Positions 1 through 9,346 of a stretch of 64,000 nt of DNA are shown one piece after another. The stretch comes from Kiritimatiellia bacterium (GTDB lineage: Bacteria; Verrucomicrobiota; Kiritimatiellia; JAAZAB01). The position numbers were made by a program, and so were the translations under genes. The notes under the pieces are model-generated. The model worked only from the letters and a program-made list of their open reading frames with translations. It was not told where the DNA came from and searched no databases. The stretch's first letter is position 1; every line of letters starts with the position of its first letter. Location of the stretch: the NCBI GenBank assembly GCA_028718125.1, contig JAQUMN010000009.1, positions 1 through 64,000 on the forward strand, read 5' to 3'.

Positions 1-134
1 GCGTCTATCGCGAGTGGATGATGAATGCCGTGGATCTGGACGGGCGTCCCCGCATTAATCGGCGCGACGGCGGCGGAGTGGATATCGGCGCGTATGAAAA
101 TATCACGAGCGGGACCTTTTTCATGGGGCGTTAA
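1..134 (+). CDS. C-terminal end of a secreted beta-helix protein (partial, 5' end outside window)
   Basis: The frame beginning at base 3 is open from the window edge and ends at TAA 132-134, giving the last 43 residues of a protein. The tail contains 'NAVDLDGRPRIN' followed by 'VDIGAYE' and ends in 'FFMGR'. The same C-terminal block ends the two complete beta-helix proteins at 10736 and 40945; the latter also ends in a Gly-Arg. It is therefore the end of another family member, of the type often annotated as choice-of-anchor Q. These are exported, and their function is not established. The rest of the gene lies upstream of the window. Confidence 0.8.
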   Translation, partial: VYREWMMNAVDLDGRPRINRRDGGGVDIGAYENITSGTFFMGR

Positions 135-201
135 CATCCCGTCGTTTCCGGCAGTGCGCGCGATATTCCGTGGCAGTCTGCCCGATCCATTGCCGGTCAA
201 C

Positions 202-221
202 GGCGGCAGGAGCCTGCCGCC
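202..221. other. Perfect 8-bp stem hairpin between genes
   Basis: GGCGGCAG at 202-209 pairs perfectly with CTGCCGCC at 214-221 across a 4-base loop. It lies 68 bases after the beta-helix stop and about 90 bases before the next start codon. No U-run follows, so it does not qualify as a classical intrinsic terminator. It may stabilise a 3' end or be a decayed intergenic repeat. Confidence 0.5.
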
Positions 222-308
222 CTCCATATCCATGTCCTAGTTTGGTTGCGGCCGTGCCACGTTAGGAAGCGGATGGAAAGTCAGGTCAAACAACAAGGAG
301 GAAACAAT

Positions 309-2447
309 ATGCGACATGTATGGGTTGCGTTTATGATGGCGGCGATGTGCGCATCCGGGCAGACCAATTCGCCGTTTACGATTCTGGGGTTGCCGTATTA
401 TACCGGTGAGGTTTTCCCGAAAGCCCAGCAGGCGGTATACAAGGACGCCTTTATGCCGATGAAGGATATTGCGGTGGTACTCGGCAAAGGGGTTGATCCC
501 AAGGATATGCAAATCCGGCTTCTGACCGACAAGTTAACTGGCTGGGGAAGCGCGATTCGATGCACCGACAGTTCTTCCGTTGAAAAGGCGACCCACCAAG
601 CCGGCGATAAGACCATGCTGTTCCTCAATGTCGCGGGTGAAGGCGTGAGCGCGCCCGCAAAGCCCGAGGGCTATTCCGTCACCTGCTATAAGAAGGACGG
701 CCAGAACAGGATTGCAATCAACAGTCATGACCGCCTGGGTCAATTGTGGGGCATCGTCTCGGTGTTGCAACTAATTAAGCGTGAAGGCGATGCACCGGCG
801 ATGCGGCAGGCTGAGATTTCCGACTGGCCCGAGCATCCCCTGCGCGGGTGTCTATCGGGTAGTTTCGGCGACAAGAGCGAGGTCGTGATGATCTTCACCA
901 AGGCGAATACGTTTGTGTTCCAGCTTCCTTCTGAGCTTGCCAAGAATGGCCCGCAAAAACTGCTGCCCGATATTGAACGTATCGCCCCGGTGTTCCGCGA
1001 TCTGGGATTGAACGTCTATTTTTCCATCAATCCCGCGGCACCCGAGCCGAAGCTCTCAACCAGCGACAAGGATTTTGAGCGGATTGCGGATTGGCTCAAC
1101 CAGGTGGCCGCCCTGAACGTGGGCGCATACTTTGCGTATGATGATGTGCGCTTTCCGGTGCCCAAGGCGGATATGGCAAAGTTCGGGTCCGCTGCCGAAA
1201 CCGATGCGTACCTGATCCCGAAAGTCTTTAAAGCGGTCCGCGCCAAACACCCGAATTTCAAGATGGTCTTCTGTCCGCCGTTTTACTGGGGACCGGGCAC
1301 GCCGCATACGTATCCCGAGGATCGCGAAGTCTACCTCAAGCGGATCGGGGAGGCTTTCGATCCCGAAATTGACATTTTTTGGACCGGCCCACGCGTGCAG
1401 TCTTCAGTCATCACCAGGGAGGACGTCGAGTGGATGACCAGACTCATCCGGCGCAAGCCCTGGCTTTTCCAGAATCGCGGCTGGCTTCCGCACAAATATG
1501 ACAGCAGTTTTGTCACGGACCGGATCACAGCCTGGAAGGACTGGCGCTATGACGGCTTTTGGAAAGATGTTTCCGCGCCGCTGTTGAACCTCCACGCAAA
1601 TCAGAACATGATGTCGCTGGCCTCGATTTGCGATTATCTCTGGAATACCCCGGCCTATGATGCCGAGCGTTCGGTGCACGCCGCGGTTGGAACCTACTAC
1701 GGCACCGCGGCATTTCCGTTGCTGGAGAACATGAACCAGGCCCTTTCCTATTTCGACCAGTATAATTTGCCGACGCCCGCTGCCGTAAAAAACATGGCGG
1801 AGATCGAACGGAAGTTGGCCGAGCTCAAGACGGCCTGGGAAAAACTGCTTGCTGAAGCGCCGAACAAGGCCGAGATTCAAAGCCTGACGGTGTTTGCAAG
1901 CCGGGTCGGGTTTGCGGAGCAATTTGTCAACCATAATCTGAAAAATGCCGCATCCAAAGGGTTCGCAAAGTTCGACGAATGGGAAAAGGACGTCAGGAAA
2001 TTGGCGATCAAGGAAGCTAAGCTCGCGGATGCGGATATCTTGATCACCCCATCCCAACTTGCCGGCGGCAATGATTATGTGATCTACGCGTCCCGCTGCG
2101 AGCCGCGTTTCGCGACGTGGATTAACGGCCAGCAAAGCCCGAACAAGGCGATGTCCTTTGGGTTTACCTGCGAGCCGTTCCCGCCGCAAGGCGATTATGA
2201 GATGATCATCTGCGGGCAGGAAGATGCGGTTGAAGGCAAGTCCTGTAACATTCGCGTCAGCGTGGGCGACAAGACCGTTTACGAAGGCCCATCCGGGATG
2301 CCCAAACGCGCCTGGGGCTTGAAGACTTTCACGATTCCCGCGAAAGACATGCAGAGGAATAACCGCCTGACCTTCACCAACATGGATGACGGCGCGAGCC
2401 GCGTCCCCTGGTTCATGGTCAATTATGTTGTCTTGAAGAAAAAGTAG
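309..2447 (+). CDS. Secreted GH84-like beta-N-acetylglucosaminidase
   Basis: Predicted to remove beta-linked N-acetylglucosamine from glycans outside the cytoplasm. The frame is open from 246, but ATG 309 is chosen because a strong AAGGAGG (295-301) sits 7 bases upstream and a signal peptide starts there (hydrophobic run, then Ala-Ser-Gly). The protein has 712 residues. Residues about 20-170 resemble the beta-hexosaminidase N-terminal accessory domain ('LGQLWGIVSVLQL'). Residues about 180-480 form the barrel. The adjacent acidic pair typical of GH84 catalysis is Asp278-Asp279 in 'AYDDV', and 'FWTGPRV' matches the conserved GH84 strand. The last 110 residues look like a beta-rich accessory domain. 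Family assignment is by motif, and GH20 is the main alternative. It heads a run of co-directional sugar genes. Confidence 0.82.
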   Translation: MRHVWVAFMMAAMCASGQTNSPFTILGLPYYTGEVFPKAQQAVYKDAFMPMKDIAVVLGKGVDPKDMQIRLLTDKLTGWGSAIRCTDSSSVEKATHQAGDKTMLFLNVAGEGVSAPAKPEGYSVTCYKKDGQNRIAINSHDRLGQLWGIVSVLQLIKREGDAPAMRQAEISDWPEHPLRGCLSGSFGDKSEVVMIFTKANTFVFQLPSELAKNGPQKLLPDIERIAPVFRDLGLNVYFSINPAAPEPKLSTSDKDFERIADWLNQVAALNVGAYFAYDDVRFPVPKADMAKFGSAAETDAYLIPKVFKAVRAKHPNFKMVFCPPFYWGPGTPHTYPEDREVYLKRIGEAFDPEIDIFWTGPRVQSSVITREDVEWMTRLIRRKPWLFQNRGWLPHKYDSSFVTDRITAWKDWRYDGFWKDVSAPLLNLHANQNMMSLASICDYLWNTPAYDAERSVHAAVGTYYGTAAFPLLENMNQALSYFDQYNLPTPAAVKNMAEIERKLAELKTAWEKLLAEAPNKAEIQSLTVFASRVGFAEQFVNHNLKNAASKGFAKFDEWEKDVRKLAIKEAKLADADILITPSQLAGGNDYVIYASRCEPRFATWINGQQSPNKAMSFGFTCEPFPPQGDYEMIICGQEDAVEGKSCNIRVSVGDKTVYEGPSGMPKRAWGLKTFTIPAKDMQRNNRLTFTNMDDGASRVPWFMVNYVVLKKK

Positions 2448-2457
2448 CCGGTAGGAA

Positions 2458-2484
2458 GCGGCTTTCTGACCAGAACAAAGCCGC
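2458..2484. other. Intercistronic hairpin between GH84-like and GH42-like genes
   Basis: GCGGCTTT (2458-2465) pairs with AAAGCCGC (2477-2484) over an 11-base loop, starting 11 bases after the upstream stop. No T-tract follows. It could be a processing or stabilising structure within a polycistronic message, or a weak attenuator. Confidence 0.45.
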
Positions 2485-2505
2485 AGGCAGGAATAGGAGA
2501 CAGTG

Positions 2506-4812
2506 ATGACCACGCACATTCGGATTAAGAAGGTGGCAGGCATCCCGCGCCTGTTCGTCAACGGCAAGGCCATGGCGGGAATCGCCTATCATAACCGTCA
2601 GAACGAGTTCTACCCGTATATGAAACAATTCGCGGACAGCGGGACGGAACTGTTCTTTTCGTATTATGTGCGGAATTGGAACGAAAGCTGGGAAGAACAC
2701 TTCGCTAAAGTCGCGTGCCAGGTGGATACAATCCTGGCCTTTAACGATCGGATTTACGTGATCCTGGGGCTGTATCTTTCCGCCAGCCAGGAATGGGCGC
2801 GGGAAAATCCGGAGGAACTATGCCGGAGCGACGGCCGGCCATGCATGACGCCCTATCGGATTGCCAACACGGAAAAATGGGAATCGGATTCTGGCTGCAC
2901 CAGTGCCGCCTATTCGTTTGCGTCGGAGAAATTCGATGCCGTTGCCAAAGACCATATCGACCGGCATCTGGATTTCCTGGAAGGCTATCGCGGAAAAGAC
3001 CGCGTCATCGGCCTGTTTTTTAGCGGTGGCAGTACGCACGAATGGAATCCCTTTACGCCCGATCTCGGGCCGGCGGGGTTGAAGGCTTATCGGCAATATG
3101 TAATCGGAAAATATCGGAATACAGCCGCGTTACGGAAATGTTGGGCCGATAAAAACGCTTCGTTTGCAAGCGTGGCGGCGCCGACCCCGGCGGAGTTGGC
3201 CTGCACGCCGGTGGGTTATTATTATATTCCCCAGGGGCAGGGGCAGAAGGTGGTCGACTGGCACTTGGCGATGGCCGAGGCCAAAAGCCGGCGCATGCTC
3301 AATGCGGCCAGGGCCATCAAGGACCGACGGCCGGAATTATTGGTCGGCTGCTTCCATGGGAATCATTACCGGGATCCCGGCGTCACCCAACGGATCCTCG
3401 AAAGCAACGACATCGATTTCTTGGTCAGCCCGCCCCAGTATCATGCCCGATCCCCGGGTCAACATAGCGCCCTGAACCAGATGGTGGATTCGTTCCATTC
3501 CTATGGGAAACTCTTTTTCAGCGAGGAAGATATTTTTCCCTATGACGATCGCAGTTGGAACTACGCGAGCGACCCGACCCGCCGAATCCCGCACCAGGGC
3601 GATGCGAAGTGCCTGGCAGACACGCTTGCGGTGTGCGAGAAAGGGTTTGGGCAGACGATCGCCAAAGGCACGATGGCCTGGTATTACCATTTTCAGGAAG
3701 AATTCTTCAAAAGGGACCCGCGCTATTTCGAGTTAAACCGGCGGATGCTCGCTGTATCCATGCTCAACATAAAAAAGAAGTGTCGCTCGAGCGCACAAAT
3801 CCTGGTTGTTTCCGATGAGTGCAGTTTTATCCATCTCAAACCCGGAACACGGGTTGTCCAGAAGCAGGTTGACCGTGAACTTGTCTTTGAGCTGGGGTAT
3901 ATCGGCGCGCCCTACGATGTCATGTTCATGGATGCGCTTGGCGCTCCCGGTGTGAATTTTTCCCGGTATAAGTTAATCTTTTTTTTGAACCTCCATATGG
4001 CCACGAAAAAGCAGCGGCAGATTGTCGACCGGTTGAAGTCGGAAGGTCGCACCATCATTTTCGGTCATGGGGCGGGTTTCCTGGCCGACGATGGAGCAGG
4101 TGTGGAGAACATGAAGGCCTTAACCGGCTTCGATTTCGAGCAACTGGATCTGGAATGGACGGCAACGATTACGACGATCGACACGCCCAATCCGATCAAT
4201 CGCTATCTGCCCCTGGGGTATGCCTTCGGGCAGAGTTATCGCGCAAAACGCATCCGCGCCGACGGGAAAGGCGCTCCGCTTTTCCCGCCGCCGGCCAATA
4301 CTTCCCCGGTTTTTGCGGTGGCCGACCGCCAGGCCGTGGATATCGGATTTTACAATCTGGAACTGCCGGAGGATTTCAAGACGGCGGCACAAACCAAAGG
4401 AGCGCTACCGTATTGTCTGCCGGGTTTCAAGCACTGGCCGAGATATTTTGTGGGCCTGGCTTTAAAAGAACACAAGGACTGGTCGGCGCTTTATATCGGC
4501 ACGCCCACCGTTCCCACCGCCCTGCTGCGGGCAATCTGCAAGTATGCCGGTGTGCATCTTTATGTGGAAAGCGACGATATCATTTATGGCAATAACAAGT
4601 TACTGGTGCTGCATACCAACGAAAAGAATGGACCAAGGCAACTGCGCTTTCCGAAAAAAACGAATGTCTACGATTTGAAAACTGAGAAGCAAATTGCCTC
4701 CGGCGCAAATTGCCTGACGTTGGATTGCCCCGCACGCCGGACCTGGCTTTTGTGGCTGGACACCTCCTCGCCATTTGGCCGCCGGCAAGGACGCAAAGGG
4801 TCGCATTCATAG
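2506..4812 (+). CDS. GH42-like glycosidase with amidotransferase-like domain
   Basis: A 768-residue protein without signal peptide, so probably cytoplasmic. The frame also offers GTG at 2503, but ATG 2506 is better spaced from AGGAG (2495-2499). The N-terminal barrel resembles GH42 beta-galactosidases: 'GPAGLKAYRQYV' followed by 'LRKCWADKN' matches the region where GH42 enzymes have their Trp-Gly helix. The candidate acid/base is Glu179 in 'STHEW'. The candidate nucleophile is Glu340 or Glu341 in 'FFSEED'. Residues about 440-560 resemble the Rossmann-like 'trimerisation' domain of GH42 ('LIFFLNLHMATKKQRQIVDR'). The sugar specificity cannot be told from sequence. The next start lies 8 bases downstream, which supports one transcript. 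Confidence 0.72.
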   Translation: MTTHIRIKKVAGIPRLFVNGKAMAGIAYHNRQNEFYPYMKQFADSGTELFFSYYVRNWNESWEEHFAKVACQVDTILAFNDRIYVILGLYLSASQEWARENPEELCRSDGRPCMTPYRIANTEKWESDSGCTSAAYSFASEKFDAVAKDHIDRHLDFLEGYRGKDRVIGLFFSGGSTHEWNPFTPDLGPAGLKAYRQYVIGKYRNTAALRKCWADKNASFASVAAPTPAELACTPVGYYYIPQGQGQKVVDWHLAMAEAKSRRMLNAARAIKDRRPELLVGCFHGNHYRDPGVTQRILESNDIDFLVSPPQYHARSPGQHSALNQMVDSFHSYGKLFFSEEDIFPYDDRSWNYASDPTRRIPHQGDAKCLADTLAVCEKGFGQTIAKGTMAWYYHFQEEFFKRDPRYFELNRRMLAVSMLNIKKKCRSSAQILVVSDECSFIHLKPGTRVVQKQVDRELVFELGYIGAPYDVMFMDALGAPGVNFSRYKLIFFLNLHMATKKQRQIVDRLKSEGRTIIFGHGAGFLADDGAGVENMKALTGFDFEQLDLEWTATITTIDTPNPINRYLPLGYAFGQSYRAKRIRADGKGAPLFPPPANTSPVFAVADRQAVDIGFYNLELPEDFKTAAQTKGALPYCLPGFKHWPRYFVGLALKEHKDWSALYIGTPTVPTALLRAICKYAGVHLYVESDDIIYGNNKLLVLHTNEKNGPRQLRFPKKTNVYDLKTEKQIASGANCLTLDCPARRTWLLWLDTSSPFGRRQGRKGSHS

Positions 4813-4820
4813 GAGGATGA

Positions 4821-6599
4821 ATGATCGCTTGGATATGCGACGATGAAATTTGGCAGGCGACCAACCGGCTTGGGCGCAATTACTGGGATGTCTATATTCG
4901 CGAGATTATGAATTGGCAGGGGATCAGGGCCCAGGCCTGGCCGTTGGCGGCCCTGGAAGATATCCGTCAGCTCGGCCGGATCAGGACATTGGCGATCGGA
5001 CGTCTGGCGGGTAGCCGTTTAACCGAACCCATGAAGTCCAACCTGGATGCCTGGGTCCGCGCGGGCGGCACCCTCATCGGTTTTGCCGTGCAAGGGTTGG
5101 ACTCTGTTTTTGGAATTGAATCGGCCGATTCGATCCGGCAGATGCCGGATGACTATTCCATCAGCGGGTATTTTTCGCTCCAGGCTCATCCCCTGACCAC
5201 GGATATTCACTCGTCGTTGTGTCCGGAGCAACCGCTGTTGATTTTGTCGGATATCATGCGGGTTCGCGCAGTGCAATCCCAGGCAATCGCCCGGTTGTTG
5301 GAGAGCGGCGCTTCCTCCCCCTATGCGGCCGTTACCTGGCGCGAATTAGGGAAGGGGCACGCCGCCTACTTCGCCTTTGACGTGGCCCAGACCATCTGGG
5401 TTATCCACCAGGGCCGGCCACTGAACGGTGTGCCGGCCAATGAACCATATGAACGCACCGGCGACATGCAGGTCATGGGAGCCAATTCCCGGCAGGTCGC
5501 CTATGCCGATGAAATTCTGCTTGTCCTGCAAAACATGCTTGCCCGGCACCCCCATGTTTTTTTGCATCAATTGCCCCCAGCCGGAGACACGGTAGCGGAT
5601 GCGCTTCTCTTCTGGGGCGGCGACGGATGCGGTACCCGACAAACCGATATCCTTGTGCAGGCCTCCGATTTCATGAAGGCCAACGCTCTGCCGTATCATA
5701 TCAATGTTATTTACCACCGTGACCAGTTGTGGTTGACGCCCGAGGAAGCACGGCGGATCGTTACCAACGGTCATGAAATATCCATTCATTACAATTTTGC
5801 CGATACGATGCCGCGAATATCCGCGGAACACATCAAGCTCCAGAACGATCTGTTTTTCGAGAAATACGGCATTCGGCCGTGCTGCTCGGTCAATCATTGC
5901 CTATGCTGGACGGGCTGGGCGGAGCCGGCAAAATGGATGGCCGCCTGCGATGGCCGGGCCGACAACACCTTCGGCGGTATGAACCTCCCGTTGACGCATC
6001 CGAATGCCAACGGGCCCTGTTTCGGATTCGGATTCGGGACGACATTCCCTTTTAATTTTTATGATGGCTGGCAGGGAGGCAACCAACGCATCGAGTTTCT
6101 GGAGGAGCCGATCGCCGCGTATGAACTGGGCCACCGGATGTCGCTCCGGGACGCGGAAACAAAACTGCCGGAGGAAGTCCACGCGCCGATCGATTACGCG
6201 CTGAAATACCATGCCACTCTCAATATGTTTTATCACGGAGTTTATCTGGCCCAATCGCCCGGTGCGCGGGAGGCGGTCCAGGAAACGCTGCGTTATATCC
6301 GGGAAAAGAACGCAACGATTGTGCACATGGCCAACGACCAGTTATGGCGCTGGTGGGATACGCGCGCGAATATGAAACTCAGCGAGACGATAGCGGACCG
6401 GAATTCCACCCGGCTCGAATACGAATGCGGCTATCCCGGCGGCATCGTAATCAAAATCCCGCTCCGGACAGACTCGGTCATCCGGTTGACTTGCGACGGC
6501 AATATCCTCCAGACGCAAACAAGGCGGGAATTCGGGACGACCTGGGCCTATGCGGTCGCGCCGTCGGGAGCGCATGTCATTGAAGGAACGTTCGAATAA
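4821..6599 (+). CDS. Amidotransferase-like domain fused to polysaccharide-deacetylase-like domain
   Basis: A 592-residue protein with a perfect AGGAGG (4811-4816) 4 bases before the ATG; no signal peptide. Residues about 1-235 look like the class-I-amidotransferase-type fold that follows GH42 barrels ('LDAWVRAGGTLIGFA', 'GKGHAAYFAFD'). Residues about 255-480 resemble NodB/polysaccharide-deacetylase barrels. An Asp lies in 'GGDGCGTR' near residue 267, and 'GHEISIH' carries His318 and His323. The classical H-(S/T)-x-x-H spacing is not met, so hydrolase activity on acetyl groups is uncertain. The remainder is beta-rich. The order directly after a GH42-like enzyme suggests linked processing of the same sugar. 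Confidence 0.55.
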   Translation: MIAWICDDEIWQATNRLGRNYWDVYIREIMNWQGIRAQAWPLAALEDIRQLGRIRTLAIGRLAGSRLTEPMKSNLDAWVRAGGTLIGFAVQGLDSVFGIESADSIRQMPDDYSISGYFSLQAHPLTTDIHSSLCPEQPLLILSDIMRVRAVQSQAIARLLESGASSPYAAVTWRELGKGHAAYFAFDVAQTIWVIHQGRPLNGVPANEPYERTGDMQVMGANSRQVAYADEILLVLQNMLARHPHVFLHQLPPAGDTVADALLFWGGDGCGTRQTDILVQASDFMKANALPYHINVIYHRDQLWLTPEEARRIVTNGHEISIHYNFADTMPRISAEHIKLQNDLFFEKYGIRPCCSVNHCLCWTGWAEPAKWMAACDGRADNTFGGMNLPLTHPNANGPCFGFGFGTTFPFNFYDGWQGGNQRIEFLEEPIAAYELGHRMSLRDAETKLPEEVHAPIDYALKYHATLNMFYHGVYLAQSPGAREAVQETLRYIREKNATIVHMANDQLWRWWDTRANMKLSETIADRNSTRLEYECGYPGGIVIKIPLRTDSVIRLTCDGNILQTQTRREFGTTWAYAVAPSGAHVIEGTFE

Positions 6600-6615
6600 T
6601 GAAAGGGACTCGCTT

Positions 6616-7797
6616 ATGAGCGCTGATCGCATTGTCAAAATCGGCCTGATCGGAGCCGGGGAACGCGGCGCAGGCGTCATGGTCGGCAGTTATCTCAAAA
6701 TCAAGGGCTGGCAATTGACAGCCCTGTGCGACAAATACGAACCCCGGGTCAAAAAAGCATTCGACCGGATCGGCGATTCGGCCATCCGTTGTTATACCGA
6801 CCATGCGCGGATGCTGAAAGAGGCGGATATCGAGGCGGTGGTGATCGCGGTCGAACCGGAAAACAATGTCGCCCTGGTTTGCGACGCGCTCGCGGCGGGC
6901 AAGCACGTCATGTGCGACGTGCCCCTGACGTTTACACTCGAAGATTGCTGGAAAGCAATCGTGGCCGTCGAACGCAGCGGGGGCCTGAAATTTCAGATGG
7001 GCGAACAAATGCGCTATGCACCCTGGATCCAGGCTTGGAAAAAAATGAATCAGGAGGGCACGCTGGGTAAAATCCTGTTTGTCGAGGGCCAGTATTTTCA
7101 CGGCATAGGGGATGGCGCCTATTGGCTGGATGCCGAGACCGGCCAGTCGCTCACTAATGCCCAGGCGGCCAATAATCCCAGGGCCCGGAAAAGCCGCCTG
7201 TGGACATTGGAACATCCCATCTGGTACCTGCCGCACGAATTGAGTCCGATTTTGAACGTGTTGGACGACCGGGTTGAAACGGTCTCCTGTATGGCCACGC
7301 GCAAGCACAGTTATCACTTCGAGTGGTTCGATCATTCGGATGTCGAGGTGGCCCTGATGCACACGGAAAAAGACACCCTCCTGCGATTGGCGACAGGTTT
7401 TATTGTGCCTAACATCACCCCCTGCCATTGGTATCATATCATGGGCACCAAGGGCCGGGTTGAAACCAACCGCTACGAGAACGAGCCGATGAAAATGTGG
7501 CTGGCGGGGTCCTACCTGCGCAATCCGGCCGCCCTGAACTGGGAATTCGATCCCACTACCACCCCGAAAGAAGCCCTGACCAGCGGGCACGGCGGCGTGG
7601 ACTATTGGGCCATGGCAACGTTCCTGGAGAGTATTCGGGAAGATAAAAAGCCGGCGATGGACATTTACCAGGCGGTCGAGGCGGCCGCGCCGGCCATCAT
7701 GGCGGGTCGTTCCGCGGAATCAGGTGGCCAGGTACTCAATGTCCCCGACTTCCGCCCGAATGCCAAACGCCAGCCAGGGAAAATGCCTGTGAAATAA
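6616..7797 (+). CDS. Gfo/Idh/MocA family oxidoreductase
   Basis: A 393-residue NAD(P)-dependent sugar or cyclitol dehydrogenase-like protein, cytoplasmic. ATG 6616 is chosen because the Rossmann strand ('VKIGLIGAGERG') starts 8 residues in and a weak AAAGGGA lies upstream; the frame is open from 6550 and overlaps the previous gene. The nucleotide-binding glycines are intact. The usual 'EKP' loop reads 'CDVPLTFT', so the family Lys is replaced by Val; this change is frequent in Gfo/Idh/MocA members of uncertain activity. The second half contains 'GHGGVDYWAMATFLES', typical of the substrate domain. It probably oxidises or epimerises the released sugar. Confidence 0.88.
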   Translation: MSADRIVKIGLIGAGERGAGVMVGSYLKIKGWQLTALCDKYEPRVKKAFDRIGDSAIRCYTDHARMLKEADIEAVVIAVEPENNVALVCDALAAGKHVMCDVPLTFTLEDCWKAIVAVERSGGLKFQMGEQMRYAPWIQAWKKMNQEGTLGKILFVEGQYFHGIGDGAYWLDAETGQSLTNAQAANNPRARKSRLWTLEHPIWYLPHELSPILNVLDDRVETVSCMATRKHSYHFEWFDHSDVEVALMHTEKDTLLRLATGFIVPNITPCHWYHIMGTKGRVETNRYENEPMKMWLAGSYLRNPAALNWEFDPTTTPKEALTSGHGGVDYWAMATFLESIREDKKPAMDIYQAVEAAAPAIMAGRSAESGGQVLNVPDFRPNAKRQPGKMPVK

Positions 7798-7841
7798 ATA
7801 TGCCCCATGAAGCGCGGCGGCACAATACGCGAGGAGTCGCC

Positions 7842-8345
7842 ATGATGACGATACGTTTAACTTGGACGGTTGCGATGACGGTGATGGTGTTTGCTTTCGG
7901 TATGGCCAGGGCCGGTGAGGTTCGATTCGTAGATAATGGAGACGGCACGGTGACGGATAGCGCTACCGGGTTGATGTGGACAAAGAATGCAAACCATGGC
8001 CGGATGCCCTGGAAAAATGCCGTGGATTACTGCGACAAGCTTGTTTTCGCCGGCTACAGCGACTGGCGGTTGCCGTCGGTTGACCAGGAAGGCGGAAGCC
8101 CTGAACTCGATACGTTGGCTCGTCCGCGCGGCATTGTGGGCGCCAGACCTTACGCGATGCCGGGCGCTCCGTTCACCGATGTTCAGGGGGGGTACTACTG
8201 GTCGAGCGTTTCGGATGCGGTATATTCGGCCTATGCCTGGTATGTGCGTATGCGCAATGGCGGCGTGGATGTTGACCCGAAAAAGTATGATGGCAATGTG
8301 TGGCCGGTCCGTGGCGGGCAGGGAACAAAACCGGTGAAGCCTTGA
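7842..8345 (+). CDS. Secreted DUF1566 (Lcl C-terminal-like) protein
   Basis: A 167-residue protein. ATG 7842 follows GAGGAG (7831-7836) by 5 bases, and the frame is open from 7800. An N-terminal hydrophobic stretch ending in Ala-Arg-Ala-Gly is a likely signal peptide. The mature part carries the DUF1566 signature in order: 'DNGDGTVTDSATGLMWTK', 'YSDWRLPS', 'YYWSSVS' and a final 'VWPVRGG'. This fold is related to C-type-lectin-like formylglycine-enzyme/sulfatase-modifying domains. The role is not known. It is the last + gene before the divergent regulator and might bind sugar at the cell surface. Confidence 0.8.
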   Translation: MMTIRLTWTVAMTVMVFAFGMARAGEVRFVDNGDGTVTDSATGLMWTKNANHGRMPWKNAVDYCDKLVFAGYSDWRLPSVDQEGGSPELDTLARPRGIVGARPYAMPGAPFTDVQGGYYWSSVSDAVYSAYAWYVRMRNGGVDVDPKKYDGNVWPVRGGQGTKPVKP

Positions 8346-8357
8346 CACGACTGAAGA

Positions 8358-9245
8358 TCATAAAAAGGATGCCATGGCCGTTGAATCCGGCCGCCGTTTT
8401 TTCCGGAATGGGCGGTACCAGTGCGAGAAGGCTGCGGGGCAGGAAAATCCCAGTTCCGCGGCAATGGCCTTGAGCGCCATGCCGCGGGCAAGCAGAACCT
8501 CGACTTTGCGGAGGCGGGATTGATTGACATACTCGTGGACGGATTGTCCCGTGTGTTGTTGGAACAGGTATAGAAAATGGAACTTGCTGTACCCGGCGAT
8601 CTGGGCCAGATGATCCAGACTTGCACCGACGCCGCCGGTTTCCCGGATATGGCGGCAGATCGCCTCGATTTTTTCCTGCTGAAAACGGTGCCGTTGATTC
8701 GCGGCGGTTTTGCGATAGCCTTCTTTCACAAGGGCAAAGACAACATCCGCCAGCGCGGCCAGCAGGCGCAGGCGGATCAGCTCGGGGGGCAGCCCGGCAG
8801 CGATCGACGATAGCGCACCCAGTCGCCATAGGGTCGCGTCTTTCAGGTCGAGCAGGCAATGGATTTTCACCTGGACGCGCAGCCGGCCCTGGCGAAAGGT
8901 CATAAGCCGCGCCATGGCCTTGTCTTGCATAAAGGCAATCCATAAATGGGACTGGGGGAGGGTCCACGACGGGTAGGTGATATCGTGCGGCACACTTGGA
9001 TCAATCAAAAACACAGATCCGGGCCCACACGGATAGATGCGCCGGTTGATGCCGTATACCGTTTTGCCGCTCAGGGCGATCATGACTTCTGTATACGCAT
9101 GTGCGTGTTGATGCGTCAGCATCCAGCGGCGATGTCGGGACGATTTTATCCAGGCACGGTCGGCGACTACCGAACTCATCAGGTGCCACGACCGCATGTG
9201 GAGCAGGACCGCCAGCAAGGGATCGTCAAAATACAGGTTTTGCAT
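8358..9245 (-). CDS. AraC-family transcriptional regulator
   Basis: A 295-residue regulator. ATG at 9245 is preferred over a TTG at 9260; neither has a clear ribosome-binding site. Residues about 30-140 form a cupin-like sensing domain ('HQHAHAYTEVMIALSGKTVYGINRR', cut here only as description; key residues are the His cluster and the Gly-Lys-Thr turn). The last 100 residues hold two helix-turn-helix motifs: 'LDHLAQIAGYSKFHFLYLF' and 'LKAIAAELGFSCPAAFSHW'. It is the only - strand gene in the first 42 kb. It is divergent from the SGNH hydrolase gene, with a 188-bp gap containing phased direct repeats, so it probably controls this locus in response to a sugar. Confidence 0.92.
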   Translation of the reverse strand: MQNLYFDDPLLAVLLHMRSWHLMSSVVADRAWIKSSRHRRWMLTHQHAHAYTEVMIALSGKTVYGINRRIYPCGPGSVFLIDPSVPHDITYPSWTLPQSHLWIAFMQDKAMARLMTFRQGRLRVQVKIHCLLDLKDATLWRLGALSSIAAGLPPELIRLRLLAALADVVFALVKEGYRKTAANQRHRFQQEKIEAICRHIRETGGVGASLDHLAQIAGYSKFHFLYLFQQHTGQSVHEYVNQSRLRKVEVLLARGMALKAIAAELGFSCPAAFSHWYRPFRKKRRPDSTAMASFL

Positions 9246-9293
9246 AGCAACAAATATCAACTAAATCGCAATTATGATCAATTGATTACTCGT

Positions 9294-9346
9294 GTATTTA
9301 TGGTACAAGTAGCAAAAAACACAAAATACGACAAGTATTTATGGCA
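9294..9346 (+). promoter_or_regulatory. Pair of direct repeats, candidate AraC-type operator
   Basis: GTATTTATGGTA at 9294-9305 recurs as GTATTTATGGCA at 9335-9346, 41 bp apart, close to four helical turns. Both lie in the AT-rich gap between the AraC-type gene and the divergent SGNH hydrolase gene. The downstream copy overlaps the position of the -35 element for the TATAAT at 9352-9357. That is the placement expected for an activator bound next to RNA polymerase. Confidence 0.5.

Noticed and set aside
202..221. Hairpin after the first beta-helix gene as an intrinsic terminator
   Set aside because: The stem is perfect but no T-run follows, so terminator function is not claimed.
1404..2573. 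Long - strand open frame (389 codons) opposite the GH84-like gene
   Set aside because: It lies entirely over a gene with strong family motifs. Its translation is low-complexity Arg/Gly/His with no ribosome site or family match, as expected for a shadow frame in GC-rich coding DNA.
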